Shown one piece after another: positions 8,314-17,097 of a stretch of DNA of 64,000 bases. Under the pieces are notes generated by a model. It was not told the DNA's origin. It was given only the letters and a program-made list of their open reading frames with translations, and made no database searches. The translations under genes and the position numbers were made by a program. The DNA is from Geothrix terrae (lineage in GTDB: Bacteria; Acidobacteriota; Holophagae; Holophagales; Holophagaceae). The stretch spans positions 434,001 through 498,000 of the forward strand of contig NZ_JAKZLA010000003.1 of NCBI RefSeq assembly GCF_022808775.1. The letters are read 5' to 3'. Each line of letters begins with the position of its first letter. Within the stretch, counting starts at the first letter, position 1.

Positions 8314-9025
8314 GGGAGAAGCCCTCCGCCCACGTCTCCAGGTCGTCCATCCCGCGCTGAAGCTGCACGGCCTCAGCGCCATCGTCCGCCTTCGGCGGAA
8401 CCTGGTACGGGACTCCGTACTTGATCACGCAGGTGGCGAAGGGATAGGGGATCACCATCCGGTCCCAGGTCTTCAGCTCAAAGCTGTGGTCGTAGGTGAG
8501 GCTCACGGGGATGATCCAGGCGCCGGTCTTGCGGGCCAGGGCGATGGTGCCGGGCTTCAGCTGCATGAGGGGGCCGCGGGGACCGTCGGGCGTGATGCCG
8601 AAATCCCAGCCCTGCTTCACGGCCTGGATCATGCGCACCAGGGCCTTGGCGCCATCCTCGCTCGCCGTCCCTCGGACGGCGTGGATGCCGAACCAGCGCC
8701 AGGTGGCGGCGCTGCGCTCGCCATCCTTGCTGTCGCTGGAGAGGATGGCCACGCCACGCGTCTCGCCCCGCTCATTCCGCCGGTGGAAGGGGTACGAGAG
8801 GGGCATCATGAAGAGGCGGCGGTGCCAGAAGGCCAGGATGATGCGCTGATCCCGGTCCACGAGATCCTCGACGGGATCGAAGCCCTCGCGGCGCACCCGC
8901 AGGGTGTAGGACCAGAGCTTGGTGAGCCCCGCCACCAGGAAAGGCACCACGCGGAAATTCAGCCACACGGAGAGGGGCGAGCCCAGGGGACGGCCCCGCT
9001 CGGCGATGGCCACGCGGGTCTTCAT
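8306..9025 (-). CDS. Lysophospholipid acyltransferase family protein (DUF374)
   Basis: A 239-residue DUF374 protein, related to acyltransferases of the PlsC/LpxL superfamily. An N-terminal hydrophobic segment (VVPFLVAGLTKLWSYTL) should tether it to the inner membrane. The FWHRRLFMMP motif carries the candidate catalytic His, SSDSKDGE follows, and GITPDGPRGP matches the acceptor/phosphate-binding region. The acyl acceptor (lipid A precursor, lysophospholipid or lipoprotein) cannot be deduced. The ATG overlaps the hslO stop as ATGA, and its own stop overlaps the queC start. Confidence 0.88.
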   Translation of the reverse strand: MKTRVAIAERGRPLGSPLSVWLNFRVVPFLVAGLTKLWSYTLRVRREGFDPVEDLVDRDQRIILAFWHRRLFMMPLSYPFHRRNERGETRGVAILSSDSKDGERSAATWRWFGIHAVRGTASEDGAKALVRMIQAVKQGWDFGITPDGPRGPLMQLKPGTIALARKTGAWIIPVSLTYDHSFELKTWDRMVIPYPFATCVIKYGVPYQVPPKADDGAEAVQLQRGMDDLETWAEGFSRG

Positions 9026-9846
9026 GGCAGCAGATCCTCGCGGGTGATGGGGTACATCGTCCCGCAGTAGTCGCAGCGGACCTCCAGGGCGCCCGGCTCC
9101 CTGAAGAGGTCCGCCTTCTGGTCCTCGGGGAAGCGGCGCAGGGTCTCCAGCAGGGCCTCGCGGGTGCAGCGGCAGCGGTAGAAGAGGTCCGTGGCGGCCA
9201 GCTCGTCGGCCCCTTCGCCCTGGGACACCCAGGCGGCCAGGAAGTCCGGCGTGCGCTCCCAGAGGGGCACCACCTCCAGACCTTCGATGGCCTGGACGAG
9301 CCGTGCGAGGCGCTCCGGCGGGCAGTCCGGCAGGGGTTCCACCAGCAGGCCCCCGGCCTCGCCCGTGCCCGCGTCGCACCAGAGGGTGAGGCTGGCCTGG
9401 ATCTGCTCCGACTGCTGGAGGTAGTGCTCCACCTGCACCTGGATGCCGCCCTCCACCACGGGGAGGTGGCCCACGTAGGGCTGGCCCGTGAGGTTGGAGC
9501 GCATCACCTGGAAGACGCCGGGGCCCTGGATCCACGCCAGGACGTCCTCGGGTCCGGGGTCCAGCACGCCCCGGATGGTGCCATCGGGCCAACTGTCCGA
9601 GACCACGGCCTTGGCCCTGCCGGATCCCTTCACCAGCAGCTGCAGGCGCTCGGCGAAGAACGTGCGGCTCTGGAGCAGGGCGGTGGAGGTGAGCAGCTCC
9701 GTGAGGCAGGCGCAGGCCGCTGGCTCCAGGTGCGGATGCCCCCGCCGGACGCCGTCCCACAGGGGGCTGGCGTCCACCGAGGACAGGCGGATGTGGCGGT
9801 CCCTCGTGAGGGACTTGACCACCCGGGCCTTGGGGACCTCTGCCAT
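9022..9846 (-). CDS. hslO: Hsp33 redox-regulated chaperone
   Basis: Hsp33 is a cytoplasmic holdase that becomes active when its zinc-bound cysteines are oxidised. The 274-residue protein has the N-terminal VVKSLTRDRHIRLSSVDAS strand and, near the C-terminus, the redox switch as CRC followed after about 30 residues by CDYC. The start is an ATG at 9846, 3 bp from the stop of the M2 peptidase gene. The in-frame extension further upstream is antisense-like and out of family. Stop and downstream start overlap (ATGA), so it is translationally coupled to the DUF374 gene. Confidence 0.93.
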   Translation of the reverse strand: MAEVPKARVVKSLTRDRHIRLSSVDASPLWDGVRRGHPHLEPAACACLTELLTSTALLQSRTFFAERLQLLVKGSGRAKAVVSDSWPDGTIRGVLDPGPEDVLAWIQGPGVFQVMRSNLTGQPYVGHLPVVEGGIQVQVEHYLQQSEQIQASLTLWCDAGTGEAGGLLVEPLPDCPPERLARLVQAIEGLEVVPLWERTPDFLAAWVSQGEGADELAATDLFYRCRCTREALLETLRRFPEDQKADLFREPGALEVRCDYCGTMYPITREDLLP

Positions 9847-9848
9847 CG

Positions 9849-11648
9849 CTACTCCCAGCCGATCTGCCGGCCCTTGTTCTGCTGCTCCAGCCAGGCCATC
9901 AGGGGCTTGAAGTAGTCCATCATGGCGCGTGTGGAGAGGTCCTCGCCCGTGGCCTCCTTCAGAACCTTCCGCCAATCCTCGGTGGCGCCCTTCTCGAGGA
10001 TCTTCTTCAGGAAGGCGCCCACCTCCTTGTTCCCGGCGTAGTTGCAGCTGCGGGGATCCTGGTGGAGGATCTTCCGCGCGATGTGGTCGTGCATCTGGAA
10101 CTTGAAGACCGTGGCCCAGCCATAGCTGTAGTAGTAGGCGGGGTTGTCGTTGATGTGGGTCTTGGTGGCGGCGTCGCAGAACTGCTCGCCGCGAGGACTG
10201 GGCGGCTCCACGCCCTGCTCGTCGCGCACGAGCTTCCACCAGCGGGCGTTCATCTGGTCGGCGGGCATGCCCTTGCCGTAGAACTCCGCCTCCCACTCGG
10301 GCATGGTGCCGCAGGCCCAGTACATGAAGGGGATGGCCACCTCCAGCGCGTCGTTCAGCAGCACCTGCATCTGGTCGGCCTTGTAGTCCGCCGGAAGCAC
10401 GCCCGCGGTCTTGAGGTACGGGATCTGCCGGGTGGCCATGGCGATGAGCTCGCCCACGCCCTCATGGAAGCTGGGGTTGGCGCCGTCGCGGAGGAGGGGC
10501 GGCACGTCGGGGCGGGTGTAGCTCATGAAGTAGTAGCCGTGGCCCAGCTCGTGGTGCACCGTCTCGAACCACTCCGCGTTGGGTTCCACGCTCATGAGGG
10601 AGCGGATGTCGTGGTCCAGGTCCAGGTGCCAGCAGGAGGCGTGGGCGTTCTTCTTGCGGGGATCGCCGGCCTTCACGGGGTACAGGTCGGACTTGGCCCA
10701 GAAGCTGGCCGGCAGCGGCTCGAAGCCCAGGCCCACGTAGAAGGCCTCGGCGGTCTTCACGATGCGCTCGGGCTGCCAGCCCTTGAAGTAGGGATCGAAG
10801 TCCACGGCGCTGACGAACCCGGTCCAGTTCTGGCTCCAGCGGTTGTTGATCCAGTGGGCGGGGATGGCCTTGGGCACGGGCTGGCCGTACTTCTTGGCCA
10901 TCTCGTACTTCACCCAGGTGTGGAGCTGCAGGTAGAGGGGCTTCAGCTCCGCCAGGAACTTCCGGTTGAAGGCCATCATCTCGTCGGTGGTGAGGCCGTA
11001 GCGGGCCACCTGGAGGGCGAAGTAGTCGGGGTAGCCCAGCTCCTGGGCCACGCCGTTGCGCAGGTCCCGCAGGCGCACCAGGCCGTCCTTCAGGGGCACG
11101 CCGATCTCTTTGCTGGCCTCCCACCACATCCGGCGCTCGGCCAGGTCGCGGCTGGAGGCGAGCTTGTTGTCGATGTCGTTGGCGCTGACGGGCCGGCCGC
11201 CCACCTTGAACTGGTAGCCGTTCATGATCGAGACCTGCTTCGTCTCCGCCTCGATGCGCGCGGCCACGAGCTCCGGCTTGGTCATGGGCCCCTCGGCGCC
11301 GTAGGGCATGAGCAGCACCCGCTCCAGCTGGCGCACGGTCTTGTCGTCGAGCTGGGCGCGGTGCTTGAGCAGTTCCTTGGCCTCGGTGATCACGAGGGGG
11401 TTGCCGTTGAAGGCGGCGAAGGCCTTGCCCGCCCACTCGGCCGCGGCGTCGTGCTCGGGCTTCACGTCCGTGGAGGCGGCCCAGGTGGCCTGCTGGCTCA
11501 CGTAGTAGAGGGACTGGTAGCCGGCGTTCACCAGCTTGAGGAAGCGGTCGGCCCGTTCCTGGACGGGCGAGAGGGCCTGGGCCATGAGGGGGGCACCAAG
11601 AACAAGGGCGGGGATGAGGGCGGGGAGGCGGGACGGGAGGAGGCGCAT
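9849..11648 (-). CDS. M2 family metallopeptidase (angiotensin-converting-enzyme-like)
   Basis: A 599-residue secreted zinc peptidyl-dipeptidase of the ACE family. A signal peptide spans about residues 1-25. The zinc site is HELGH (His366-His370), with the third ligand expected in HEGVGELI downstream. Other ACE hallmarks are WNNR-like IPAHWINNRWSQNW, FDPYFKGW and the C-terminal YYYSYGWATVFKFQMH. Enzymes of this family remove dipeptides from peptide C-termini; here the likely role is peptide nutrition in the periplasm. It heads the minus-strand run through hslO. Confidence 0.94.
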   Translation of the reverse strand: MRLLPSRLPALIPALVLGAPLMAQALSPVQERADRFLKLVNAGYQSLYYVSQQATWAASTDVKPEHDAAAEWAGKAFAAFNGNPLVITEAKELLKHRAQLDDKTVRQLERVLLMPYGAEGPMTKPELVAARIEAETKQVSIMNGYQFKVGGRPVSANDIDNKLASSRDLAERRMWWEASKEIGVPLKDGLVRLRDLRNGVAQELGYPDYFALQVARYGLTTDEMMAFNRKFLAELKPLYLQLHTWVKYEMAKKYGQPVPKAIPAHWINNRWSQNWTGFVSAVDFDPYFKGWQPERIVKTAEAFYVGLGFEPLPASFWAKSDLYPVKAGDPRKKNAHASCWHLDLDHDIRSLMSVEPNAEWFETVHHELGHGYYFMSYTRPDVPPLLRDGANPSFHEGVGELIAMATRQIPYLKTAGVLPADYKADQMQVLLNDALEVAIPFMYWACGTMPEWEAEFYGKGMPADQMNARWWKLVRDEQGVEPPSPRGEQFCDAATKTHINDNPAYYYSYGWATVFKFQMHDHIARKILHQDPRSCNYAGNKEVGAFLKKILEKGATEDWRKVLKEATGEDLSTRAMMDYFKPLMAWLEQQNKGRQIGWE

Positions 11649-11696
11649 GCGGAGGCTCCGGGGAGCCCTCTATTGTGCCTTCGGGACGGACGGCCG

Positions 11697-12848
11697 TCAG
11701 CAGGGGAGGAGGATGCTGAAGCTGGAGCCGAAGCCCACCTGGCTCTGGGCGCGGATCTGGCCTTTGTGGGCCGCCACCAGGCGCTGGACGATGGCCAGGC
11801 CCAGCCCCACCCCCTGGCTGGCATCGCCGCGCTCGGTTTGCCGGAAGGGGTCGAAGATGTACGGGAGGTCTCCCGCCGGGATGCCTCGCCCCGTGTCGAT
11901 GACCGACAGGCGGAGGAAGCGCAGGCCGGCCTCCACGCCGGAGCCGAACTCGACCCCCGCCTCCATCCGCACGGCCCCGCCCCTGGGGGTGAACTTGAAT
12001 GCGTTGTCCACCAGGTTCACCAGGACACGGTCCAGCTTCGACACGTCCCCACGGATCATCGGCAGGCCCTCGGGGACCGCCACCTGGAATTCAAGGCCCG
12101 CCGAGGCGGCCCGCAGGGGGTACGGGGACATCAGGGCCCGCAGCCAGGGGCCAGGGTCGATCTCTCCGAACTCCATGGGGAGCTGCCCGCTCTCGCTGCG
12201 GTAGATCTCCAGCATCTCGTCGAGCAGGGTCTTGATCCGCCCGACGGAGGCCTCGGCCTTGTCCAGCGCCCCGTCTCTCGCCGGGCCGCCCTCCCGCAGC
12301 CGCTCCAGGACGAGCCCCAGCACGGTCAGCGGCGAACGGAGGTCGTGGACCAGCATGGTGGTGAAGTTGGTCTTGAGGGTGTTCACCTCTTTGAGCTTGA
12401 GGTTGGCGTCCATCAGGTTCTGGTTCTGGATCTCCAGCTCGCGCTGGAGCCGGCCCAGGTTGACCTGATGCTCCACCCGCACCAGCACCTCCTCCGCGCT
12501 GAAGGGCTTGGTCACGTAATCACGTCCGCCCACCCGGAAGGCCCTGACCTTGTCCAGCGGGTCGTCCAGGGCGCTGATGAAGATGATGGGGATGCGGGCC
12601 AGCACCGGATCCTGCTTGAAGGCCTCGCAGGTCTCGTAGCCGTCCATGCCGGGCATGTTCACGTCGAGCATCACCAGCTCGGGCGGATGGCGGCGGGCGG
12701 CCGCCAGCGCCATGGCGCCGGAGGGCACGGCTCGGACCCGGTACTGGCGCTCCCGCAGCACCGCGCCCAGCAGATCGAGGTTGGCCGCGTTGTCGTCCAC
12801 GATGAGGATGTCGCCCTGGGGAACCAGCATGTCGGCCTCCTGATTCAT
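11697..12848 (-). CDS. Response regulator-histidine kinase hybrid (receiver at N-terminus)
   Basis: A soluble 383-residue kinase with reversed hybrid order. A receiver domain (about residues 10-130) has VDD at 17-19 and the phospho-acceptor Asp62 in LDVNMPG; a coiled linker follows at about 130-160. HisKA has His168 in LVHDLRSP, and the HATPase domain has NLVDNAFKFTP, DTGRGIP and GVGLGLAIV. There is no transmembrane segment, so its input is probably phosphotransfer to the receiver. The ATG overlaps the TGA of the upstream membrane kinase (ATGA), arguing that both act in one pathway. Confidence 0.92.
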   Translation of the reverse strand: MNQEADMLVPQGDILIVDDNAANLDLLGAVLRERQYRVRAVPSGAMALAAARRHPPELVMLDVNMPGMDGYETCEAFKQDPVLARIPIIFISALDDPLDKVRAFRVGGRDYVTKPFSAEEVLVRVEHQVNLGRLQRELEIQNQNLMDANLKLKEVNTLKTNFTTMLVHDLRSPLTVLGLVLERLREGGPARDGALDKAEASVGRIKTLLDEMLEIYRSESGQLPMEFGEIDPGPWLRALMSPYPLRAASAGLEFQVAVPEGLPMIRGDVSKLDRVLVNLVDNAFKFTPRGGAVRMEAGVEFGSGVEAGLRFLRLSVIDTGRGIPAGDLPYIFDPFRQTERGDASQGVGLGLAIVQRLVAAHKGQIRAQSQVGFGSSFSILLPC

Positions 12849-15439
12849 CGGTTCAGCGCTTCGAGCAGTGCCTCGAGCTTGTAGGCCTTGAGCAGCCGCC
12901 GCAAGTCCTCCGCCAGCGCGCTGTGGCCGAGCCCGTCCACCAGGGCCAGGGCCGCCACGGTGTCGCCCGTGACGACCGCCTCCTTCAGCGAGGCCCGCCA
13001 CGATTCCGGCTGGAGCTGGAGGCCGGCCAAGTCGCCGGGCGCTGGCGGGACCTCGGGTTCCCGGGTGAGGAAGCGCAGGCCGAGCAGGCGGCCGGCCACC
13101 TCGAAGAGCTGCGCCTCGCGGAAGGGCTTGCCCAGGAAGTCGTCGAAGCCCGCCCTGCGGAGGGTCTCCCGGTCCAGGTCGATGACGCTCGCGGAGATGG
13201 CCACGACGAAGGTGTGCGCAAGCCCCTGCTCCAGCTCCTTCCCGCGCAGGACCTGCAGGGCCTCGAAGCCGCTCATGCGCGGCATCCGGAGGTCCATCCA
13301 GATCAGGTCCGGGCGGTGGCGCTCCCAGAGCTCCAGGGCCTCGACGCCATCGGCCGCCGTGCGCACCTGGAAGCCGACGGAGGCCAGAAGCTGGGCGAGC
13401 AGGTCGCGGTTCTCGGGCCGGTCGTCCACCACGAGCACCGCGGGGCGCCGCTGCCCGGGCGCCAAGCCCACCACCTGGCCGCCTCCCGCCAGTTCCAGGG
13501 GCGGTTCCGCCTCCTCCATGGGCAGCTCGAAGCTGAACCGGCTGCCTTCGCCCAGCCGGCTCTGGAGCCGCAGGTCTCCGCCCATGAGGTGGACCAGGGA
13601 GCGGCTGATGTGGAGGCCCAGGCCCGTGCCCTCGGCCGCCAGCGGCTGGGTCGAGGCCTGGAAGAAGGCCTGGAAAAGCTGCCGCTGGTCCTCTTCGGAG
13701 ATCCCCGGGCCCGTATCCTCCACGGCGAAGGTCGCCCGGCCCGCCACGTACCCCGCCCGGAGGGTCACCGACCCCTGCCGGGTGAACTTCACGGCGTTCC
13801 CCAGCAGGTTCACCAGCACCTGCCGGAGCTTGGGCGCATCCCCCTCCAGGTGGGGCGGCAGGGCCGGATCCACCTCCAGCCGCAGCTCCAGCCCCTTCGC
13901 CTCGGCCCGGATCCGCTGCATGTCCACCACCCCCTCCAGGAGGGCGGCGGTGCCGAAGGGCTCCGGACGCAGCTCCAGGCCGCCGGATTCGATCTTGCTG
14001 AGGGACAGCACGTCGTTGATGAGGGACAGCAGGTGCTCGCCGGCGGCCAGAATGCGGCCCAGCTGCTCGTGATCCTCCGGGCTGCGCCCGGACCGCCGCG
14101 CCATCAGCTGGGCGTAGCCGAGGATGGCGTTCAGCGGCGTGCGGAGCTCGTGGCTCATGTTGGAGAGGAAGGCGCTCTTCGCACGGTTGGCCGCCTGGGC
14201 GTTCGCCTCGCTGGCCCGCAGGCCGGCCTCCAGGGCCTTCCGCTCCGACAGGTCCGAGGCGACGCTCAGATAGCCCATCGGCTCCCCCTCGGCGCCCGTC
14301 ACCTGGGAGAGGGCCACCAGCATGGGGACGCGCCGCCCGTCCCTGGCCCGGAAGGTCCATTCCCTCTGGTCGGGCCCCGTCTCCGTGAGCAGGCGGATGA
14401 TCTCGAGGTCGGTGGCCACCGGCCGGCCCGCGCGCCGGGCCAGCTCCTCGGCCCGGGCCGCCACTTCCTCCGGATCGAGCCAGATCGCGGACGGCTGGCC
14501 CAGGACCTCGTCGGCGCGGTAGCCCAGCAGGGTCTCCGCATAGGGATTGAACCGGCGCACCAAGCCGTCCCGGTCGCGGACGATGACGGCCACCTGGGCG
14601 TTCTGCAGCACCGCGCGCTCGCCGGCCTCCTGTTCGGCCAGGGCCTGGATGGTCTCCCGCAGCCGCGCGACCATGCGGTTCAGCTCGTGTCCCAGGTCCG
14701 CGAGCTCGTCCCGCCCCCGGATCTCGACCCGGGCCGCCAGATCGCCCTCGGCGGCGCGGCGCACCTGCGTCACCATCCCCCGGATGCTGCCGGAGAGGTC
14801 GCGGGCGATCAGGTAGCCCAAGCCCAGGGCCGTGACCAGCCCGGCGAAGATCATGGCGTAGGACAGCACCCGGGTCCGGCGGGCCCGCGCCGCCATGGCC
14901 TCCAGGGTCTGCTGGGCCGCGTCCTCCTGGGCCTGCACCAGCCCCGCGAGCAGGTTGGTCAGCGGCAGGATCTCCGGCAGCAGGTCGTCGTCCACGAAGC
15001 GCCCGAGCTCCGGCAGCCGGCCTTCGGCCAGGAGCTCCTCCAGCCGGTCGAGGTCCGAGGCCAGGTAGAGCGAGAGGTGGTCCACGCGCACCAGCGCGTC
15101 CGCATACGTCTGGGCCGGCGCGGAGGCCTTGAACTCCGCCCAGTGGCGGCCCGCCTCCCGCCGGGCGGAGCGCACCTGCGCGAGCCCCTCGGCGGGCTCC
15201 AGGGTGCCTCCCCGCACCTGGCGGGCGGCAAACAGGATGCGGATGCCGTAGGCGTCCGACACCACCTTCAAGTGGCGCACCGGTACCATGCGGTTCTCGA
15301 AGACCCGGATGGCCTGCTGTTCCTCCTGGTGGAGCAGGCCGAGCTGGATCAGCGCCAGCCCCGCCAGGATCGCGGCCACGGCGCTGTACCCCAGCCAGAG
15401 TTTGGTGGCGATGCGAAACCGGCTGAGGAACACGGTCAT
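12845..15439 (-). CDS. Membrane hybrid sensor histidine kinase (4-helix sensor-HAMP-PAS-HisKA-HATPase-receiver)
   Basis: An 864-residue transmembrane kinase. TM1 is at about residues 13-34 and TM2 at 190-212; between them lies an all-helical periplasmic domain like those of chemoreceptors. HAMP (about 213-265), PAS (about 275-400, YAETLLGYRADEVLG), HisKA with His430 in SHELRTPLN, HATPase (NLLGNAVKF, DTGPGIS, GTGLGL) and a C-terminal receiver with Asp716 in MDLRMPRMSG follow. About 60 helical residues trail the receiver. I used the ATG at 15439 because the membrane segment starts there; the long upstream extension is antisense to modA. The ligand is unknown. It is co-translated with the downstream receiver-kinase. 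Confidence 0.93.
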   Translation of the reverse strand: MTVFLSRFRIATKLWLGYSAVAAILAGLALIQLGLLHQEEQQAIRVFENRMVPVRHLKVVSDAYGIRILFAARQVRGGTLEPAEGLAQVRSARREAGRHWAEFKASAPAQTYADALVRVDHLSLYLASDLDRLEELLAEGRLPELGRFVDDDLLPEILPLTNLLAGLVQAQEDAAQQTLEAMAARARRTRVLSYAMIFAGLVTALGLGYLIARDLSGSIRGMVTQVRRAAEGDLAARVEIRGRDELADLGHELNRMVARLRETIQALAEQEAGERAVLQNAQVAVIVRDRDGLVRRFNPYAETLLGYRADEVLGQPSAIWLDPEEVAARAEELARRAGRPVATDLEIIRLLTETGPDQREWTFRARDGRRVPMLVALSQVTGAEGEPMGYLSVASDLSERKALEAGLRASEANAQAANRAKSAFLSNMSHELRTPLNAILGYAQLMARRSGRSPEDHEQLGRILAAGEHLLSLINDVLSLSKIESGGLELRPEPFGTAALLEGVVDMQRIRAEAKGLELRLEVDPALPPHLEGDAPKLRQVLVNLLGNAVKFTRQGSVTLRAGYVAGRATFAVEDTGPGISEEDQRQLFQAFFQASTQPLAAEGTGLGLHISRSLVHLMGGDLRLQSRLGEGSRFSFELPMEEAEPPLELAGGGQVVGLAPGQRRPAVLVVDDRPENRDLLAQLLASVGFQVRTAADGVEALELWERHRPDLIWMDLRMPRMSGFEALQVLRGKELEQGLAHTFVVAISASVIDLDRETLRRAGFDDFLGKPFREAQLFEVAGRLLGLRFLTREPEVPPAPGDLAGLQLQPESWRASLKEAVVTGDTVAALALVDGLGHSALAEDLRRLLKAYKLEALLEALNR

Positions 15440-15628
15440 GCGGCCTTCCCTCGGGGTCCGATGGCCGGTTCGGCCCAGGATGGGAACCCCTGGGGGTCCG
15501 GCCAGTGGTGTGGCGGTGGTTCCGTGGAATGATGACGGGACGCCCCGCTGGCGGCAATGTTTCCAGTCCCGCCGGCTTAGAATCGAACCAGCGCCCTGGC
15601 GTCCGCCGCGCCCAGCCCGGAACCCACC

Positions 15629-16423
15629 ATGCCCACCCTCCGCCTCCGCCTGCGCTCCGCCTTCGTGGCCCTCGGCGTCCTGGGCTTCGGTGTGGCGCCC
15701 GCCGCGCCTCCGCCGGCCCCGCCCCTGGCCATCGCCGCCGCGGCGGACCTGCAGTTCGCCCTCACCGAGGTGAAGACGGCCTTCCTGACGGCCCATCCCG
15801 GCCAGGCGGTGACCCTCACCTACGGCTCCTCCGGCAACTTCTACACCCAGCTCACCAACAAGGCGCCCTTCGACCTCTTCCTGTCCGCGGACCTCGCCTA
15901 TCCGAAGAAGCTGGTGGAGGCGGGCCTGGCGGACGGCAGCACCGAATTCCGCTACAGCCGGGGCCGCCTGGTGCTGTGGGTGCCGAAGGGCTCGCCCATC
16001 CCGGTGGAGCAGGGCATGCCGGCGCTGCTGCATCCCGCCGCCCGCAAGGTGGCCATCGCCAACCCGCGCCACGCACCCTACGGCCGCGCCGCGGAGGCCG
16101 CCCTGGCGAAGCTCGGCCTTCTGGACGCCGTGCGGCCCCGCCTGGTCTTCGGGGAGAACATCGCCCAGACCGCCCAGTTTGTGCAGACCGGCGCCGCGGA
16201 CATCGGCATCCTCGCCCTCTCCCTGGCCAAGGCCCCGGCCATGACGGCCACGGGCCGCATGTGGGAGCTGCCCCCGGACGCCCATCCCCCCCTGGACCAG
16301 GGAGGGGTGATCCCCAGCCACGCCCGGAACCGCGCCGCCGCCCTGGCCTTCCGGGAGTTCATGATGTCCCCGGCGGGGAAGGCCATCCTGCGGAAGTACG
16401 GCTTCACCACGGACGCCCCCTGA
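15629..16423 (+). CDS. modA: Molybdate ABC transporter substrate-binding protein
   Basis: ModA is the periplasmic protein that captures molybdate or tungstate and delivers it to ModBC. A 264-residue precursor with a signal peptide (about 1-26) and the ModA core: AIAAAADLQFAL, TYGSSGNFYTQL, PFDLFLSAD, NPRHAPYGRAAE and GENIAQTAQFVQTGAADIG. It overlaps modB by one base (TGATG). The 190-bp region shared with the divergent kinase gene should hold its promoter; I see no convincing ModE site or molybdenum-cofactor riboswitch there. Confidence 0.96.
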   Translation: MPTLRLRLRSAFVALGVLGFGVAPAAPPPAPPLAIAAAADLQFALTEVKTAFLTAHPGQAVTLTYGSSGNFYTQLTNKAPFDLFLSADLAYPKKLVEAGLADGSTEFRYSRGRLVLWVPKGSPIPVEQGMPALLHPAARKVAIANPRHAPYGRAAEAALAKLGLLDAVRPRLVFGENIAQTAQFVQTGAADIGILALSLAKAPAMTATGRMWELPPDAHPPLDQGGVIPSHARNRAAALAFREFMMSPAGKAILRKYGFTTDAP

Positions 16424-17097
16424 TGGACTGGCAGGCCATCCGCCTGAGCCTCTGGCTCGCCTCGCTCACCACGGCGGCCCTGCTGGTCCTGGGCCTTCCC
16501 CTGGCCTACTGGCTGGCCTTCTCGCGGCGGCGCTGGAAGTTCCTGGTGGAGGCGGTGGTGGCCATGCCCCTGGTGCTGCCGCCCACGGTGCTGGGCTTCT
16601 ATCTGCTGCTGGCCATGGGTCCCCGCAGCCCCCTGGGCCGCGCCTGGGAGAGCCTCTTCGGCAGCACGCTGCCCTTCTCCTTCGAGGGCCTGCTCATCGC
16701 CTCCGTGCTCTACAGCCTGCCCTTCATGATCCAGCCGCTGGCGGCGGCCTTCGCCTCCGTGGACCGCAGCCTCATCGAGGCCTCCTGGTGCCTGGGCGAA
16801 TCCCGGGCCCGCACCTTCCTCCGCGTGATCACGCCCCTCTCCTGGGCGGGCATCCTCACGGGCCTGGTGCTCACCTTCGCCCACACCCTGGGCGAGTTCG
16901 GCGTCGTGCTCATGGTGGGCGGCAACCTGCCGGGCCGCACCCGCACCGTGAGCATCGCGATCTACGACCAGGTGCAGGCCATGGACTACGCACCGGCGGG
17001 GCGCACGGCCGCCCTGCTGCTGGGCGTGTCCTTCCTCGTCCTGGCCTTCACCTACGCCCTGCAACGCCGCCAGAGGAAGCCGTGGACACTCACCTGA
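16423..17097 (+). CDS. modB: Molybdate ABC transporter permease
   Basis: A 224-residue inner-membrane permease with about five transmembrane segments. The EAA loop that docks to the ATPase is visible as EASWCLGESRARTFLRVITPL, and HTLGEFGVVLMVGGNLPGRTRT is characteristic of ModB. The ATG overlaps the modA stop, and modC begins inside the modB 3' end, so the three proteins are made together. The frame is open further upstream, but that extension is antisense-like sequence inside modA and is not a start. Confidence 0.96.
   Translation: MDWQAIRLSLWLASLTTAALLVLGLPLAYWLAFSRRRWKFLVEAVVAMPLVLPPTVLGFYLLLAMGPRSPLGRAWESLFGSTLPFSFEGLLIASVLYSLPFMIQPLAAAFASVDRSLIEASWCLGESRARTFLRVITPLSWAGILTGLVLTFAHTLGEFGVVLMVGGNLPGRTRTVSIAIYDQVQAMDYAPAGRTAALLLGVSFLVLAFTYALQRRQRKPWTLT

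Noticed and set aside
10062-12884. 940-codon open frame opposite the M2 peptidase and kinase genes
   Set aside because: Antisense artefact of GC-rich coding; no domain features.
15440-15628. Molybdenum-cofactor riboswitch or ModE operator upstream of modA
   Set aside because: No convincing consensus or palindrome of the expected spacing was found.
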